The notes under the pieces: model-generated
The model's input: only the letters and a program-made list of their open reading frames with translations
Database searches by the model: none
What the model was told of the DNA's origin: nothing
In this document: piece by piece, positions 35,596 to 44,861 of the stretch
Numbering within the stretch: the first letter of the stretch is position 1
How the letters are laid out: every line of letters starts with the position of its first letter
Translations under genes and position numbers: made by a program
Assembly: GCF_018390735.1 (NCBI RefSeq)
Contig: NZ_JAHBCL010000010.1
Location: forward strand, 1 to 64,000
Length of the DNA: 64,000 nucleotides
Source of the DNA: Fusibacter paucivorans
Lineage (GTDB): Bacteria > Bacillota > Clostridia > Peptostreptococcales > Acidaminobacteraceae
Reading direction: 5' to 3'

Positions 35596-35686
35596 CTTTT
35601 CAAACATAAGTATATATGATATAATAGTGTCGTGAGTTTAGTATGGCTAATACTATAACCCTTAAAACTAAATAAAGGAGGTATAA

Positions 35687-36793
35687 ATGTCCTGGAAAGA
35701 CAGCTTAAAGTCTAACATCCACTCTGTCGATTCGCTTCGTGATTTTTTGCCGATGTCTGAAGAAGAAGTACTGTCCTATCGGAAAATCGCGAAGAAGTTT
35801 CCCATTTCGTCCACGCAATATTATCTCAATCTGATTGACATTGACGACCCGCATGATCCCATTCGAAAGATGGCCATCCCGACTATCAGCGAATTCGATA
35901 TGGACGGTACGTTCGATACCAGCGGCGAATCGCAGAACACGAAAATGAAGGGGCTTCAACACAAGTACGAACAAACGGCACTGCTCTTATCTACCAACAA
36001 ATGCGCTATGTATTGCAGACACTGCTTCCGAAAACGTCTCGTCGGAACGTCAAGCAACGAGACACTCTCTTTTATCAAGGACGCCGTCAGCTACATCCAA
36101 TCTCATGAAACCATCAATAACGTCCTCATCACCGGCGGCGACGCCTTTCTTCTCGAAACCGATCTTATCGAAAGCTATTTAAAGGAACTCACGGAAATTC
36201 CACATTTGGATTTTATCCGGTTCGGTACGCGTACACCGGTCGTATTCCCGGAGCGTATCACTTCAGACCTTAAACTTCTGGAACTGCTCAAAAAGTATTC
36301 CGAAAAAAAACGCATTTACGTCGTAACACAATTCAATCATCCGAAAGAGTTAACTGACGAAGCAATTGGCGCTGTCAGCAAACTCTTGGAGCACAATGTG
36401 ATCGTCAACAATCAGACGGTACTGCTCAAAGGTGTCAATGACCATCCAAAAACATTGTCTGATCTGCAAAACAGACTTGTCAAGCATGGCATTGTCCCTT
36501 ATTACATTTTCCAATGTCGTCCTGTTAAAGGTGTAAAAAATCAGTTTCAAGTACCACTTGATCAAGCGTTTGATATCGTTAAGAACGCTCGAAAACTCAT
36601 GAACGGACACAGTAAGCGCCTCAAATTCTGTATGAGCCACGAGACCGGCAAAATAGAAATTATAGGACGCTATCAGTCTGAAATGCTCTTTAAATACCAT
36701 CAATCCAAGTATCCGGAAAATCACGGCCGCATTTTTTCTGTTGATTTGAAACCAAATCAGGCATGGCTAGAATCGGACGATATTCAATCGTAA
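35687..36793 (+). CDS. KamA-family radical SAM protein, short form
   Basis: A 368-residue radical SAM enzyme. The [4Fe-4S]/SAM cluster motif CAMYCRHC is at residues 106-113, with ITGGDAFLLETDLIESYLK and RFGTRTPVVFPERIT following as in lysine 2,3-aminomutase and EpmB. Clostridial KamA has about 416 residues with PLP-Lys in a PGGGGK loop; here that loop is replaced by CMSHETGKIEIIG. It is thus neither a standard lysine fermentation mutase nor clearly EpmB, and no efp, epmA or kam genes are adjacent. Probably an amino-acid aminomutase of unknown substrate. SD AAAGGAGG. Confidence 0.8.
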   Translation: MSWKDSLKSNIHSVDSLRDFLPMSEEEVLSYRKIAKKFPISSTQYYLNLIDIDDPHDPIRKMAIPTISEFDMDGTFDTSGESQNTKMKGLQHKYEQTALLLSTNKCAMYCRHCFRKRLVGTSSNETLSFIKDAVSYIQSHETINNVLITGGDAFLLETDLIESYLKELTEIPHLDFIRFGTRTPVVFPERITSDLKLLELLKKYSEKKRIYVVTQFNHPKELTDEAIGAVSKLLEHNVIVNNQTVLLKGVNDHPKTLSDLQNRLVKHGIVPYYIFQCRPVKGVKNQFQVPLDQAFDIVKNARKLMNGHSKRLKFCMSHETGKIEIIGRYQSEMLFKYHQSKYPENHGRIFSVDLKPNQAWLESDDIQS

Positions 36794-36812
36794 TAGAAGC
36801 ATCAAAGATTTA

Positions 36813-36846
36813 AAAGGTCAGGCTTTTTTAGCCTGACCTTTTTTTT
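36813..36846. terminator. Bidirectional intrinsic terminator
   Basis: AAAAGGTCAGGC and GCCTGACCTTTT make a perfect stem with T runs on both sides, between the convergent radical SAM and lipoprotein genes. Confidence 0.92.
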
Positions 36847-37726
36847 AGGTATTCACATGTGTAAAATAGAGTTCAATCTCATCATTAAAGTTATCCAGCA
36901 CTTCGAGTACTGATGCATTAATGACATAACCATTGTCCTTAATTGCATTGACGTATTTACTGACAATTGCCGCCGTCACAGACGTTTCATGAGCGTCTGC
37001 GAAGAATTGATATGTTTTTAGACGCTCGTCATCCTCACTAAGTTTACCCAATGTCCGAAGTTCAATTGGAATAAAATCATACAAATACGTTTTGTACAGC
37101 TCGTAAACGGTAGGTGCCGTTTGACCGCCTGCATATGCCTTAAGATGCGTTTCAATGCTGAGCAGTCGGTCGATCAAATCTTCCTGACTCAAACTGCTTC
37201 CTATCATATAATCATTCAATTCATGCGCTTTTAATGCTATGTAGCTGGATGCTTCTCTGCTGACGTAGGGTGAGACACGGTCAAAATCCTCATAGTTGAC
37301 CACAGGATAAATGAGCCCGTTAAACGGTACAAAAGTAAAGCCATGATCGCAGATATCTTGAATCTCATCTTTCTTTTCGCCGTGATAGCAACCGATGTCA
37401 AATCCGATCTCGCTGTTGTTATAGCAGTTTGCCAAGGCATCCTGAATCTCAGAATCCAATACCACTGTCTCAACAAAATCGAGCTGAGCCTTTGTTGCAA
37501 CACTTTCAAATTCAAAGAATGCTCGTGTTGCAGCATCTATATTCAGTTTATCAACATCTCTGAAAAATGCGTCATACCGTGTCGATAAATCCATCGGCAT
37601 TGTCACTTCATGTGTTGCTTTGTCAATAAACGTCACATGATTATCATTCGGTGTCTCTGAACATGCAGTGAGCAACAGCAGTACGGCAATTCCTGGGCAA
37701 ATCCGTTTTAATATGCCAATTTTCAT
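36845..37726 (-). CDS. Uncharacterised lipoprotein
   Basis: About 293 residues. A signal peptide with lipobox LLTAC (Cys22) predicts export and membrane anchoring. The rest is soluble, acidic and mostly helical, with a short Cys-containing segment (CYNNSEIGFDIGCYHGEKKDEIQDICDHG, here given in part by its three cysteines at about residues 115-145). I do not recognise the family. The start at 37726 (GGAGG upstream) overlaps the stop of the MocR regulator gene by three bases, so the lipoprotein is translated with the regulator. A role in the same B6-type regulon is only a guess. Confidence 0.78.
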   Translation of the reverse strand: MKIGILKRICPGIAVLLLLTACSETPNDNHVTFIDKATHEVTMPMDLSTRYDAFFRDVDKLNIDAATRAFFEFESVATKAQLDFVETVVLDSEIQDALANCYNNSEIGFDIGCYHGEKKDEIQDICDHGFTFVPFNGLIYPVVNYEDFDRVSPYVSREASSYIALKAHELNDYMIGSSLSQEDLIDRLLSIETHLKAYAGGQTAPTVYELYKTYLYDFIPIELRTLGKLSEDDERLKTYQFFADAHETSVTAAIVSKYVNAIKDNGYVINASVLEVLDNFNDEIELYFTHVNT

Positions 37727-39153
37727 GTTACCTCCAAGCGCTGCCTGCGAATAGCGCCGCAAATTTCGGCCACCGCCTCATCAATAGCGTCATCTGGCAG
37801 CCCACTGTAAGACAATACTGCAATTTTACGCCCTTCAAACAAGCCGGCGTCTTCAAGCCTAATTCCAATTGCCTGCATCTTTTTAGCAGCTGTTGTTACA
37901 TCGATGACTGGATCAAATGACAGGACGACATGCAGTCCCGATGTCTTGCCAATGACGTGAAACAAATCACTGCCTTTCATTTTTAAAGCTTCTAAAATGA
38001 GTTGATTTTTTTTCGCATAAGCTTTTTTAATTTTTCGAATATGTCGGTCAAAATAACCTTCGCGCATAAAATGAGCCAGTGTCAATTGCTCAACTTTTGA
38101 AACGGTCTGTGAATACCTCGTCTTTATTTTAACATATTTTGTCAACAAATCTTCCGGTAATATCATAAAACTTATTCGCAGAGACGGCATGAGCAATTTT
38201 GAAAAGGCCCCGACGTGCACAACTTGCTTGCCTCGATTTAATCCCTGTAAAGATGGGATCGGTACCCCTTCGTAACGAAGCACACTATCATAGTCATCTT
38301 CAATAATATAGGCATCATTTTCACTTGCCCATTTCAGCAGTTTCATGCGATTGTTAATTGGCATAATAGAACCCGTTGGGTATTGATGTGCAGGTGATAC
38401 ATAAACAACACGGGCAGAGCTCTTTGCCAAAGCCTCAATATTGATGCCCTGCGCTTTGACTGGGATCTTAACCGTTTCATACCCATAATCTTCAAAAATC
38501 GTCGCACCTTTTAAAAAACCCGGATATTCAAAGGCAATTGCCGGTCGTTCCGGTTTTAAAAGCGCTGACAACAGCATAAATAGTGTCTGGACACCTGCCC
38601 CAACAATAATTTGATCCGGCGTACATACGACACCACGCATTTCATGTACAAACTTTGCAATCGCTGCACGAAGACTGTATTCACCCTGTCGATCACCGTA
38701 ATGGATCAGTTCATCCTGTTCATAATCCATCACCTTCGTCAGCATTTTTCGCCATGCATTGAAATTGAATAAGTGAGGCTCAACACCATCTGTCGCCGCG
38801 AATCTTCGAATGCGGGAAGCGTCTTCCGCCCTTGGCTGTTGCGTCCCTTCTGGACAATACGTATAAGGTCTAACACTTTCCTTGACTGTGAGCATTGGAA
38901 AGCGCTCCATTCTTAAAACATAATAGCCGCTCTTCGGGCGCGATTCGATATACCCTTCAACCACGAGCTGCGCATATGCACCCTCAACAGTCGACTTACT
39001 AACCCCAAGCGCTTCAGATACCGAACGAATAGAAGGCAGTTTTTCGCCTTCAACCAGCTGTCCCGTGTGCACTTCATCCTTGATATGTTCATAGAGCTGA
39101 ATGTATTTTGGCTGATCACTCTGTTGATCAAATTGAATAACAAATCCCAACAT
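37723..39153 (-). CDS. MocR-type (GntR/aminotransferase) transcription regulator
   Basis: A 476-residue fusion of a GntR winged helix (residues 10-78; KLPSIRSVSEALGVSKSTVEGAYAQL) to a class I aminotransferase-like domain (residues about 115-470). The PLP Lys is in GAFSKLLMPSLRISFMILP and the Asn/Asp of the fold in EDDYDSVLRYEG. PdxR members of this family bind PLP and control vitamin B6 synthesis or uptake. It is divergent from an ECF S-component gene, across a region with a direct repeat. That context suggests PdxR, but DdlR, GabR and TauR share the architecture. Confidence 0.93.
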   Translation of the reverse strand: MLGFVIQFDQQSDQPKYIQLYEHIKDEVHTGQLVEGEKLPSIRSVSEALGVSKSTVEGAYAQLVVEGYIESRPKSGYYVLRMERFPMLTVKESVRPYTYCPEGTQQPRAEDASRIRRFAATDGVEPHLFNFNAWRKMLTKVMDYEQDELIHYGDRQGEYSLRAAIAKFVHEMRGVVCTPDQIIVGAGVQTLFMLLSALLKPERPAIAFEYPGFLKGATIFEDYGYETVKIPVKAQGINIEALAKSSARVVYVSPAHQYPTGSIMPINNRMKLLKWASENDAYIIEDDYDSVLRYEGVPIPSLQGLNRGKQVVHVGAFSKLLMPSLRISFMILPEDLLTKYVKIKTRYSQTVSKVEQLTLAHFMREGYFDRHIRKIKKAYAKKNQLILEALKMKGSDLFHVIGKTSGLHVVLSFDPVIDVTTAAKKMQAIGIRLEDAGLFEGRKIAVLSYSGLPDDAIDEAVAEICGAIRRQRLEVT

Positions 39154-39188
39154 CGCTTTTGTCTCCTTGTCTTTATTAACCGCTCCAA

Positions 39189-39221
39189 ATCTGACCCGAT
39201 AGTTTTCCTTGTATCTGACAC
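39189..39221. promoter_or_regulatory. Direct repeat in MocR/ECF divergent promoter region
   Basis: ATCTGACCC (39189-39197) and ATCTGACAC (39213-39221) repeat in the same orientation 24 bases apart, a layout seen in MocR operators. It lies between the two divergent starts. Confidence 0.55.
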
Positions 39222-39291
39222 TTTTTAAAGGGACAATTTTATATTATAGTATACTAGAAATCGCGATCCATCAACTGTTTTAGGAGGCAAC

Positions 39292-40044
39292 ATGCAAAAA
39301 AATGTAAAATTATTGACATACACTGCTTTAATGACGGCTTTTGTCTTTGTAACAACAAGCATCGTAAAAATACCCGTGCCCTTTACCAATGGCTATATCC
39401 ACGCCGGAGACATGAGTATTTTTGTCGGGGCCATTCTATTGGGTCCTACCTACGGCGCCATTTTAGCGGGATTAGGTTCTGCAATGGCCGATTTTTTTGG
39501 CGGCTACGCCCAGTGGGTTTTGCCGACACTTATCGTCAAGGCGATAATGGGCTACTTCGTTGGCGCACTGGCACACAGCCGTCTGAAGGGAAAGTCACTG
39601 TCAGCCATCCTCATCCTCTTCTGGTTTGCTGCGATGATCGGGTTATCGCATTTTGTATCGCAGACCCCCGTTGAAACCATTGCCGGTGCCGTTGAAGACG
39701 TCAGCGACGCAACAGCGGCTGCAGCACTCGCCGTCGACTTTCATCGACAAATCGTCGTTATCGGTGTACTCGTCCCAGCCATTGCAATCATTATGGCAGT
39801 CTTATCCAAACATTTCGCTGTCAAGCCAGCCGAAATTATCGGCATAATGCTTGGCGGCATTTGGATGGTCATCGGTTACTATTTTGCCGCTGGAATCATG
39901 TATGGCAGTATGATTGCCGCCATTTTCAGCATTCCCTGGAATATTATTCAATTTATAGGTGGCGGCGCCTTGGCCTTTATCATTTTAAATGCACTCAAGC
40001 CGACGGGTATCCGAGCTCATATCGATCATGAACTTAAAAAATAG
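39292..40044 (+). CDS. ECF transporter S component, probably vitamin B6 precursor
   Basis: A 250-residue membrane protein with about six to seven hydrophobic stretches. VKLLTYTALMTAFVFVTTSIVKIPVPFTNGYIHAGD followed by GAILLGPTYGAILAGLGSAMADFFGGYA is the ECF S-component pattern of the PF07155-like group (HmpT/PdxU relatives), given here in part. The middle has an unusual insert of about 50 residues rich in Ala, Asp and Thr. The divergent MocR regulator points to pyridoxine or a related ligand; HMP or another vitamin is an alternative. No ECF energy module is nearby, so it should use a shared one. SD GGAGG. Confidence 0.8.
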   Translation: MQKNVKLLTYTALMTAFVFVTTSIVKIPVPFTNGYIHAGDMSIFVGAILLGPTYGAILAGLGSAMADFFGGYAQWVLPTLIVKAIMGYFVGALAHSRLKGKSLSAILILFWFAAMIGLSHFVSQTPVETIAGAVEDVSDATAAAALAVDFHRQIVVIGVLVPAIAIIMAVLSKHFAVKPAEIIGIMLGGIWMVIGYYFAAGIMYGSMIAAIFSIPWNIIQFIGGGALAFIILNALKPTGIRAHIDHELKK

Positions 40045-40159
40045 GCGTACGTTTCATCAACTTTAAGGAAACTTTAACAATTCTCTAACGCCCCTGCTAA
40101 TATAGACTTGTTATGATAGGATAAAGTTCCATATTTAGCGTAAAAGGAGGCGTTTTTTG

Positions 40160-41263
40160 ATGAAAAAAGTCGCAATCATCTTTACAGCGGCAACGGGCGG
40201 GGGCCATAACCAAGCGGCAAACGCGCTTAAAAATCGATTAGAATATCAGGGAATTGAGGTTCATATCGTCAACTTGTTTAAATCATGTCCTAAAATTGTC
40301 GAGGTACTTGTTGAAAACGGCTATACGCTCATGGCCAACCACTTTTCGAAATTATACGGACAACTCTACTATATGAGTCATCGACAAACGATTAATAAAA
40401 ATATGAAAAAGCTGCTCATCAAACTAATGCGCAAACATATGAAGGAACAAATCGATATCTATCAGCCAGATCTGCTTATTTCGACACACCCATTTTTTGT
40501 TAACTTGATGGCATCACTGAAAGTCTCAGGTGAAACAAATGCCAAATGCATTTCTGTTATTACAGATTTGGGCGTACACCGATTTTATCTGCATCCAGCA
40601 ATTGATGCCTATATAACGGGATCACAGCACACCAATCAACAGCTACAGCGCTTTGGCATCCGTACCGATCGCATCTTTGACTTTGGCATCCCCGTAAAAG
40701 ATGCCTTTTACACAGCGACAGTTTCACCCCCTTCGGACCCCAAACCGTTTACAGCACTAGTCATGGGCGGCAGTATGGGCAGTACAAAATTGATAAAGGT
40801 TTTAAATGGAATCAAGATGGTACGCAAACCGATGCACGTTCATGTTGTCTGCGGCAGCAATGACCGCTTAAGACAATATCTCAATGCACATGGTCAATAT
40901 ATGCCCGAAAATATCACCATGACCGTTCATGGCTTTGTCAATAACGTCGATGAACTGATGACTGACGCCGACGTACTTATCAGCAAACCCGGCGGGCTAA
41001 CTGCAACGGAAGCTCTCTGTAAGAAGCTGCCAATGATTATCCCCTTTTACATTGATGGACAAGAAGCTGAAAATGCCGAAATTCTAGCAGCACTTGGTGC
41101 TGCCGTTCACATAAAGCAAACCTCAAAGCTCGCAGATCACCTTGAAGCAATGATGTATGAACCCGCTATTCTCGAAAAGATGCGTTTTCAAATGGCACAG
41201 ATCTCCGCCAATTATTCACTTGAAAAAACAGGTTTGCTCTTTCACAGTCTCATGGCGTCATAA
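40160..41263 (+). CDS. Glycosyltransferase, MGDG synthase/UgtP type (paralog 2)
   Basis: A 367-residue enzyme with the same architecture as the gene at 34489: N-terminal AATGGGHNQAANALKN, acceptor domain with ISTHPFFVNLMA, and C-terminal ISKPGGLTATEALCKKLPMI with the UDP-sugar binding Glu, then PFYIDGQEAENAEIL. Expected to glycosylate diacylglycerol or a glycolipid using a UDP-sugar at the inner membrane face. ATG at 40160 is chosen with AAAGGAGG nine bases upstream; a TTG at 40157 would also fit. A terminator follows. The separate paralogs may make mono-, di- or tri-hexosyl lipids in succession. Confidence 0.87.
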   Translation: MKKVAIIFTAATGGGHNQAANALKNRLEYQGIEVHIVNLFKSCPKIVEVLVENGYTLMANHFSKLYGQLYYMSHRQTINKNMKKLLIKLMRKHMKEQIDIYQPDLLISTHPFFVNLMASLKVSGETNAKCISVITDLGVHRFYLHPAIDAYITGSQHTNQQLQRFGIRTDRIFDFGIPVKDAFYTATVSPPSDPKPFTALVMGGSMGSTKLIKVLNGIKMVRKPMHVHVVCGSNDRLRQYLNAHGQYMPENITMTVHGFVNNVDELMTDADVLISKPGGLTATEALCKKLPMIIPFYIDGQEAENAEILAALGAAVHIKQTSKLADHLEAMMYEPAILEKMRFQMAQISANYSLEKTGLLFHSLMAS

Positions 41264-41320
41264 TCATGCTCAATTTTATATAATCTTCCGCCGTAGGCCA
41301 TTCGTTATCGCACATCTCTT

Positions 41321-41355
41321 AATGGTGACATTACTGTCATCATTTTATTTTTTTG
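41321..41355 (+). terminator. Intrinsic terminator after glycosyltransferase 2
   Basis: AATGGTGACA and TGTCATCATT form a 10-base stem (one G-T) with loop TTAC and a T-rich tail. Confidence 0.8.
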
Positions 41356-41532
41356 TAAATTGAAACGACCGCCGTCATTAACAATAAAGTCTTCACACTT
41401 AGCACATCTCAATGTGTATAACGTGTAAAACATTTCCGTATCTTATTGCCGCAGTTTCGCTTCCCCATGCATGAGGCGTCAATTGTGAATGCGTCTTTTT
41501 TTTGGTATGATGAACAAAAGGAAGTGAATACC

Positions 41533-42213
41533 ATGCAGCATATACTCATCGCTGAGGACGATCAAAAAATCACACGTGTTCTCGAACTTCAATTAAAATA
41601 CGCAGGCTACCACACTGTAGCTGTATCCGACGGCAAAGCTGCCGTCTCCTATGCACTGGCACACGACTGTGATCTTATTCTCATGGACGTCATGATGCCT
41701 GAGCTCGACGGGATCACCGCAGCCAAACATATCAAATCAATTAAGCCGCGTCAGGCGATTATCATATTGACGGCAAAAGACGATCTCGACGATATCATCA
41801 CCGGCCTTGATGCAGGTGCAGATGACTATGTCACCAAACCCTTCATTTTTGATGAGCTGCTGGCGCGCATTCGCGCAAATATCCGAAAATATGCACCACT
41901 GCAATCAGAAGAAATTCACGAACAAATTATTTACGATGACCTCGTCATAGATCCGTTAACCTTTGAAGTTAGCCGCGATCATCAAGCCATCGAATTATCC
42001 AAAACGGAATTCGACTTGCTGCGCTATTTGGTTATCAATCGCGAAATCGTTCTGACGCGCGAACAAATTCTCGATCAAGTATGGGGATTTGACTATTATG
42101 GCAGCCCCAATATCGTTGATGTCTATATTAAATACCTGCGTGATAAAATAGACAGGCCATTTGAGCGAAAGCTGATTCAAACAGTGAGAGGACGTGGCTA
42201 TGTCATCAAATAA
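41533..42213 (+). CDS. OmpR-family response regulator
   Basis: About 226 residues: receiver with AEDD near residue 7, phospho-Asp in DLILMDVMMPELDG, ILTAKDDLDDI and YVTKPF, then winged helix with LSKTEFDLLRYLVINREIVLTREQIL and NIVDVYIKYLRDKIDRP. Start at 41533 has GGAAGTG upstream; the open frame back to 41446 has no good SD. Its 3' end overlaps the kinase start by 14 bases. It forms a two-component system of unknown input; flanking glycolipid genes hint at envelope control. Confidence 0.93.
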   Translation: MQHILIAEDDQKITRVLELQLKYAGYHTVAVSDGKAAVSYALAHDCDLILMDVMMPELDGITAAKHIKSIKPRQAIIILTAKDDLDDIITGLDAGADDYVTKPFIFDELLARIRANIRKYAPLQSEEIHEQIIYDDLVIDPLTFEVSRDHQAIELSKTEFDLLRYLVINREIVLTREQILDQVWGFDYYGSPNIVDVYIKYLRDKIDRPFERKLIQTVRGRGYVIK

Positions 42214-43789
42214 ACACTTTTTTAAAATACCTCTTCAAAAAATACGAAAACCCTTTAAGCTCACAACGCGAATCACCATGTCCAATGTGATTTTTTTCAC
42301 TTTGGTCATTGCGCTGATTACTGTCTTTGTGTTCTTTTTAACACAGCAGTTTCTCTTTCTAAAAAACCGGGATGAACTCTACGTCAAACGCGATCAAATC
42401 GACACCTATTTCGCCGATCACGAAGCGGCACTCAAAGAGACTCATCCCGATGAACGACTGGAACGCATTTATCGCGATCTTCAGGAACTATATCTGTTTG
42501 ACCATTATAAATATATTGCCTTTATCTACAACACGGAGGATGAGAGCTCCTACGCTTTTGAAAAGAATTATTACGACCGTTTATTTCTTTCAAATTTCAA
42601 CATCGTTACCAACGATCTGACATTTTCCTATGCTTTTGAGAACCGTGCCGATCAGGCCTGGATGACATTCAACATCAGCGAACCCAACGGAGACGGCGAT
42701 AGTCAAAAAGTAGCCACTGCTTTTATTCCGCTTCCCACCAAAAACGATGATAGCGCTATCAATCAAATCTCCTTCCTCGGAGACACCATTTTGGAGACGA
42801 CGTTGATGGTTTCCTTTGATGACGGCAAACCCATCTACTTAACCCTTTTCTTGTTTCCCCAATATGATCGCGCTTTTATTCTGATTCTACTGTCAGCGCT
42901 CATCGTCTCTTCGCTCATCGGCATTTTGCTTATTGGCATCTTTGGCCGCTATATCACGAGACGAGCCCTTCAACCGCTGGTAAATGTCTCATCACGTGCA
43001 GAAAATATTCATTTTGAAAACATCCATGATCGTATTCCGCAAACAGGTGCTGAAGATGAACTCGACAGTTTGATTAAAAGCTTAAACGGCATGCTGGATA
43101 ATCTAGAGGATTCATTTGACAATCAACGGCGTTTTATTTCAGATGCCTCCCATGAGCTGCGCATTCCACTGACCGTTATATTGGGATACATGGATTTACT
43201 GAACAAAACTAATTACCAAGATGAAGCACTGATGGTAGAAAGCCTTCAATCCGTAGAAAGCGAAGCGCGGGGCATGCAGTATCTCGTTGAAAAACTATTG
43301 TTATTAGCACGTGCGGACAGTCATCGGATTCCCGTTTCACCATCGTCATTTGATCTCTGCAGACTCTTTGAACAGCTTAAGATCGATGCCGAAATGCTTT
43401 ATGGTGAAACCGTTTTTGAAATCTTTTGTTCACCTGAATTAAATGTTTATGCAGATTACGATTTGCTTTTACAGGCACTGCGAGCACTCATTGACAACGC
43501 GATAAAATACGGCAACTCTGAACGCGGCATCACTGTCAGTGCGCGACTTGAAGCCAATACGATTGCCATTACAGTTCGGGACTATGGTGCCGGCATTCCT
43601 GCCGATGCCCTACAGCATTTAACTGAGCGGTTTTACCGTGTCGGCATAGATCGCAACCGCAACACAGGGGGCTTTGGCCTAGGATTATCCATTGTTAAAG
43701 CACTGATTGACTGTCAAAGTGGCCAATTGCAAATAGAAAGCACAGTCGGTAAGGGAACCGCTGTGCTCATCATGTTGCCGGTTGATTAG
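42200..43789 (+). CDS. Sensor histidine kinase
   Basis: About 529 residues. Membrane segments at about 28-50 and 225-250 flank an extracytoplasmic domain of about 175 residues without a recognised fold. HAMP follows (RRALQPLVNVSSRAENI), then HisKA with the phospho-His in DASHELRIPLTVILGYM and HATPase with DNAIKYGNSE, DYGAGIPADAL and GGFGLGLSIVKAL. ATG at 42200 or GTG at 42194. It overlaps the response regulator gene and ends close to the convergent flippase-like gene. Confidence 0.92.
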   Translation: MSSNKHFFKIPLQKIRKPFKLTTRITMSNVIFFTLVIALITVFVFFLTQQFLFLKNRDELYVKRDQIDTYFADHEAALKETHPDERLERIYRDLQELYLFDHYKYIAFIYNTEDESSYAFEKNYYDRLFLSNFNIVTNDLTFSYAFENRADQAWMTFNISEPNGDGDSQKVATAFIPLPTKNDDSAINQISFLGDTILETTLMVSFDDGKPIYLTLFLFPQYDRAFILILLSALIVSSLIGILLIGIFGRYITRRALQPLVNVSSRAENIHFENIHDRIPQTGAEDELDSLIKSLNGMLDNLEDSFDNQRRFISDASHELRIPLTVILGYMDLLNKTNYQDEALMVESLQSVESEARGMQYLVEKLLLLARADSHRIPVSPSSFDLCRLFEQLKIDAEMLYGETVFEIFCSPELNVYADYDLLLQALRALIDNAIKYGNSERGITVSARLEANTIAITVRDYGAGIPADALQHLTERFYRVGIDRNRNTGGFGLGLSIVKALIDCQSGQLQIESTVGKGTAVLIMLPVD

Positions 43790-43812
43790 GCAACACATCT
43801 ATTTTAACCATC

Positions 43813-44853
43813 TCAAGGCGCTTCGCTTGGTTTCGCTCGTTTCACAAGGGATGTGATCAGCGAAAACGCACCACAGAAAATGAGGCTGAAGTAATAGCTG
43901 ACTAAACGCCACAGTACCATGAGTGTCGAAGCCAGATTGCCCGACATCACATTTCCCATCAGTGCAACAAAACCAAACTCCGATACACCCACGGTTCCCG
44001 GAACGGGAATGAAACTAATACACATATAGAGTACCGCCTGGATCGTCAGCATTTGTAAAAAGTGAATCCCTGGAATTCCCATCGCCTTGCTGAGAAAGTA
44101 CGGCATACTGAAAAATGCCGTTAGCTGAATCAGTGAAAGGAGAAAGAGCGTTGCCGTCTCACGGTAATCGCTTGTGAGTCTCGCCATACCCGTTTGATAA
44201 TCGTCGACAAACTGGCGCGTGCGGGTTTTCAACTTTTGCATTCGCGTTTTAGACCTTTGGAACTTTCGAATACTCCAATCAATGGGCCCAAAGAGAACTT
44301 GCGGTTTAAACGCGCTAAACGCAATAATCGCAAGTCCAATCAAATTGATGACAAGGCCTGTAATGACAAATGGTCTCGACGCAATTGGCGTTGCTTGAAA
44401 AGAACGTATAAACAGGAAGAGCGCATAAAGCGTTACTGTAATCTGAAAAATTAAAAACTTGGACATCAATACTGCCGTTCCCTCAGACGTCGAGAGCTTA
44501 TGCTGTTTTAGAATATAGAGCTGTACCGGTTGTCCACCGCTGGCAAAAGGTGTGATGTTCGCATAATACTGACCAACCAGCGTCGTCTTAAGTGCAATCC
44601 ACGGGAGCCGACGCCTTTCTATTTTTAGATTGACGCGATGAATAAGCCAGCCCATCATCAGTGCTTCTAGTCCCCAAAAGAGAAAGAGTAATCCTATTGA
44701 GAAAAATAAGTAACGCCACATCATGCCTGACAATAATGATTTTAACGTTTCGATATCAATCGCATTTCGCATAACGTACCAAGTGATACCAATTAAGACG
44801 AGAACGATCAACAAATCGCGCATATCTTTTTTGGTGATGACCTTTTCATTCAT
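43813..44853 (-). CDS. Flippase-like membrane protein (LPG synthase TM/UPF0104 family), paralog 2
   Basis: A 346-residue protein with about eight membrane segments. ITPFASGGQPVQLYILKQ and IPVPGTVGVSEFGFVALMG are the two signature regions, the second with PGxxGxxE. It is related to the protein at 21867-22874. The gene starts eight bases after the stop of the glycosyltransferase at 44862, so the pair is an operon: one enzyme makes a glycolipid on the inner face, this one could move it outward. That coupling is inferred from position. Convergent with the sensor kinase gene. Confidence 0.84.
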   Translation of the reverse strand: MNEKVITKKDMRDLLIVLVLIGITWYVMRNAIDIETLKSLLSGMMWRYLFFSIGLLFLFWGLEALMMGWLIHRVNLKIERRRLPWIALKTTLVGQYYANITPFASGGQPVQLYILKQHKLSTSEGTAVLMSKFLIFQITVTLYALFLFIRSFQATPIASRPFVITGLVINLIGLAIIAFSAFKPQVLFGPIDWSIRKFQRSKTRMQKLKTRTRQFVDDYQTGMARLTSDYRETATLFLLSLIQLTAFFSMPYFLSKAMGIPGIHFLQMLTIQAVLYMCISFIPVPGTVGVSEFGFVALMGNVMSGNLASTLMVLWRLVSYYFSLIFCGAFSLITSLVKRAKPSEAP

Positions 44854-44861
44854 AATGTCAC

